From an uncultured Actinomycetes bacterium (lineage in GTDB: Bacteria > Actinomycetota > Thermoleophilia > Solirubrobacterales > 70-9), in the NCBI GenBank assembly GCA_946886425.1, contig CAMPIP010000040.1, positions 1 through 15,527 of the forward strand: a stretch of DNA of 15,527 nt, given 5' to 3'. The notes under the pieces are model-generated. The model saw only the letters and a program-made list of their open reading frames with translations. It ran no database searches and had not been told where the DNA came from. How positions within the stretch are numbered: position 1 is the first letter of the stretch; every line of letters starts with the position of its first letter. This document shows, piece after piece, positions 15,006 through 15,527 of the stretch. The translations under genes and the position numbers were made by a program.

Positions 15006-15262
15006 TGAACCTGCTCCTTGCTCTTGGAAGTCCTGCTGCGGTCGCGGTACTTGGGGCCAGGCGATGAGACCTCCAGCGAGTGGTCCGCGAGGAGGTGCTG
15101 GAGGTGCTTGGTGACGCGCTCGCAGAGCCCCAGGTCGACGCCGTTGGGATGGTCGATGAAGAGGCGAAGCGTGTCGGTCCGCGGCTGCTCGACGGCAACC
15201 ACCTCGATTTCGGGATCGAGGCCGGATAGCTGCTGCTGAATGTCTTGCTGGAGGTCGGTCAT
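15002..15262 (-). CDS. rimP: Ribosome maturation factor RimP, N-terminal domain only
   Basis: RimP assists 30S subunit assembly. The 86-residue product matches only the N-terminal domain of the family: IEVVAVEQPRTDTLRLFIDHP (from residue 19) and GVDLGLCERVTKHL (41-54) align with the usual strand and helix, and LEVSSPG (63-69) is the signature ending that domain. Typical RimP (about 150-180 aa) continues with an SH3-like C-terminal domain. Here PGPKY is followed by about 15 charged residues and a stop, which overlaps the nusA start as GTGA, leaving no room for a remnant. The ATG at 15262 was preferred over an in-frame ATG at 15316, whose reading would run through a terminator-like hairpin. The ribosome-binding site is weak (CCAGGC). 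The position directly ahead of nusA strongly supports the identity. Confidence 0.88.
   Translation of the reverse strand: MTDLQQDIQQQLSGLDPEIEVVAVEQPRTDTLRLFIDHPNGVDLGLCERVTKHLQHLLADHSLEVSSPGPKYRDRSRTSKSKEQVQ
15014..15019 (-). promoter_or_regulatory. Ribosome-binding site for nusA
   Basis: AAGGAG lies inside the rimP end, 8 nt before the GTG at 15005. It decides the nusA start in favour of the GTG that overlaps the rimP stop. Confidence 0.8.
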
Positions 15263-15278
15263 GCCTGGTTCGGGGCCG

Positions 15279-15303
15279 AAAAAAAAGTGGGCCAGGCCCA
15301 CTT
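15279..15303 (-). terminator. Intrinsic terminator between coaBC and rimP (possible attenuator)
   Basis: On the minus strand a perfect 9-nt inverted repeat, AAGTGGGCC-T-GGCCCACTT, is followed immediately by a run of T. It realistically forms a 7-8 bp stem with a 3-5 nt loop. The last two stem bases belong to the eight-T run. It lies 48 bp after the coaBC stop and 16 bp before the rimP ATG, so it can end coaBC transcription or act within a rimP-nusA leader. Confidence 0.85.
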
Positions 15304-15338
15304 CTCGACACCGCATTGGGATGGAAAAGCTTGAGGCC

Positions 15339-15344
15339 AGTATA
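15339..15344 (-). promoter_or_regulatory. Possible -10 box upstream of rimP
   Basis: TATACT on the minus strand matches the -10 consensus at five of six positions and begins 7 bases after the coaBC stop. The expected -35 position (about 15362-15367, GCTGCC) is poor and lies in coaBC. If used, transcription would begin near 15332 and cross the terminator hairpin before rimP. Evidence is weak without a start-site map. Confidence 0.3.
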
Positions 15345-15351
15345 GCCCGCT

Positions 15352-15527
15352 CTATTCGCGGGGCAGCGCCTCTTTGGTCCGAATGCCGTCGACCTTGTCG
15401 AGGATCGCCTCGGCGACGCTGTCCTTGGAGGCGATCGGGATCTCGGTCTCGCCCTCCTTCTCGATCAGGGTGACCTCGTTTTCCCCGCTCTCGAAGCCGA
15501 TCGCGGCGTTCGAGACGTCGTTGAGGA
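15352..15527 (-). CDS. coaBC: Phosphopantothenoylcysteine synthetase/decarboxylase, last 57 codons (5' end outside window)
   Basis: This is the C-terminal end of a frame entering from the right edge and stopping with TAG at 15354-15352. It is too short to have appeared as a full reading frame. The segment NDVSNAAIGFES, then ENEVTLIEKEG, then IPIASKDSVAEAILDKV matches the end of the CoaB domain of CoaBC (family form: NDVS..DIGF, then NEVTLI, then SKEEVA..ILD). The bifunctional enzyme joins cysteine to 4'-phosphopantothenate and decarboxylates the product in coenzyme A synthesis. The identity rests on a short but distinctive region. The gene is on the same strand as rimP and is separated from it by 89 bp that hold a terminator. 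Confidence 0.8.
   Translation of the reverse strand, partial: LNDVSNAAIGFESGENEVTLIEKEGETEIPIASKDSVAEAILDKVDGIRTKEALPRE

Noticed and set aside
15006..15311. A 102-residue N-terminal extension of NusA
   Set aside because: It lies within rimP in another frame, is rich in Arg and Pro, and lacks NusA similarity. The GTG at 15005 has a good ribosome-binding site.
1..15527. tRNA or rRNA genes, CRISPR arrays, transposases, phage attachment sites
   Set aside because: I looked for CCA-type tRNA ends, repeated spaced units, transposase motifs and direct repeats and found none. A covariance-model scan would be decisive.

Overview
This window comes from the chromosome of a high-GC bacterium, most likely an actinobacterium and plausibly a deep-branching one such as Thermoleophilia/Solirubrobacterales. 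The phylum call rests on gene order: coaBC | rimP-nusA-infB-rbfA-(DHH phosphoesterase)-truB-ribF-rpsO and pnp-(M16 protease)-dapB-dapA-rnj, which resembles the scattered but ordered mycobacterial arrangement. The narrower placement is inference. All 16 genes lie on the minus strand, so transcription runs from high to low coordinates. No tRNA, rRNA, CRISPR array, insertion sequence or integrase was seen, and no gene-free stretch exceeds about 90 bases.

Layout in transcription order. (1) 15352-15527 is the 3' end of coaBC (coenzyme A biosynthesis). (2) The 89 bp before rimP hold a perfect intrinsic terminator and a possible -10 box. (3) 8048-15262 is a tightly packed gene-expression block: rimP, nusA, infB, rbfA, nrnA-like DHH phosphoesterase, truB, ribF and rpsO. 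Gene junctions are mostly 4-nt ATGA/GTGA overlaps or gaps of 1-2 nt. (4) 6213-8051 is a three-gene insert between rpsO and pnp: an AhpE-type one-Cys peroxiredoxin, a small cytosolic CPHC thioredoxin-fold protein and an alpha/beta hydrolase. (5) 1-6132 holds pnp behind an 80-bp leader with two hairpins, an M16 peptidase, dapB, dapA and the first 341 codons of RNase J.

The genes link transcription elongation and termination (NusA), translation initiation (IF2), 30S maturation (RimP, RbfA, S15), tRNA modification (TruB) and RNA decay (DHH phosphoesterase, PNPase, RNase J). Flavin synthesis, lysine/diaminopimelate synthesis and a small peroxide/thiol module sit in the same string.

The most notable signals are departures from family norms. 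NusA has 500 residues, with an acidic insertion in its N-terminal domain and a C-terminal Cys3-His module resembling a small zinc knuckle. RimP is only 86 residues and lacks the whole C-terminal domain, yet stays coupled to nusA by a GTGA overlap. The ylxR gene often found between nusA and infB is absent. TruB lacks its C-terminal RNA-binding domain, RibF has a shortened loop after its nucleotide-binding motif, and the CPHC protein ends exactly at its cis-Pro loop. A terminator-like hairpin immediately ahead of rimP-nusA could be an attenuator. All of this was read by eye without database searches.
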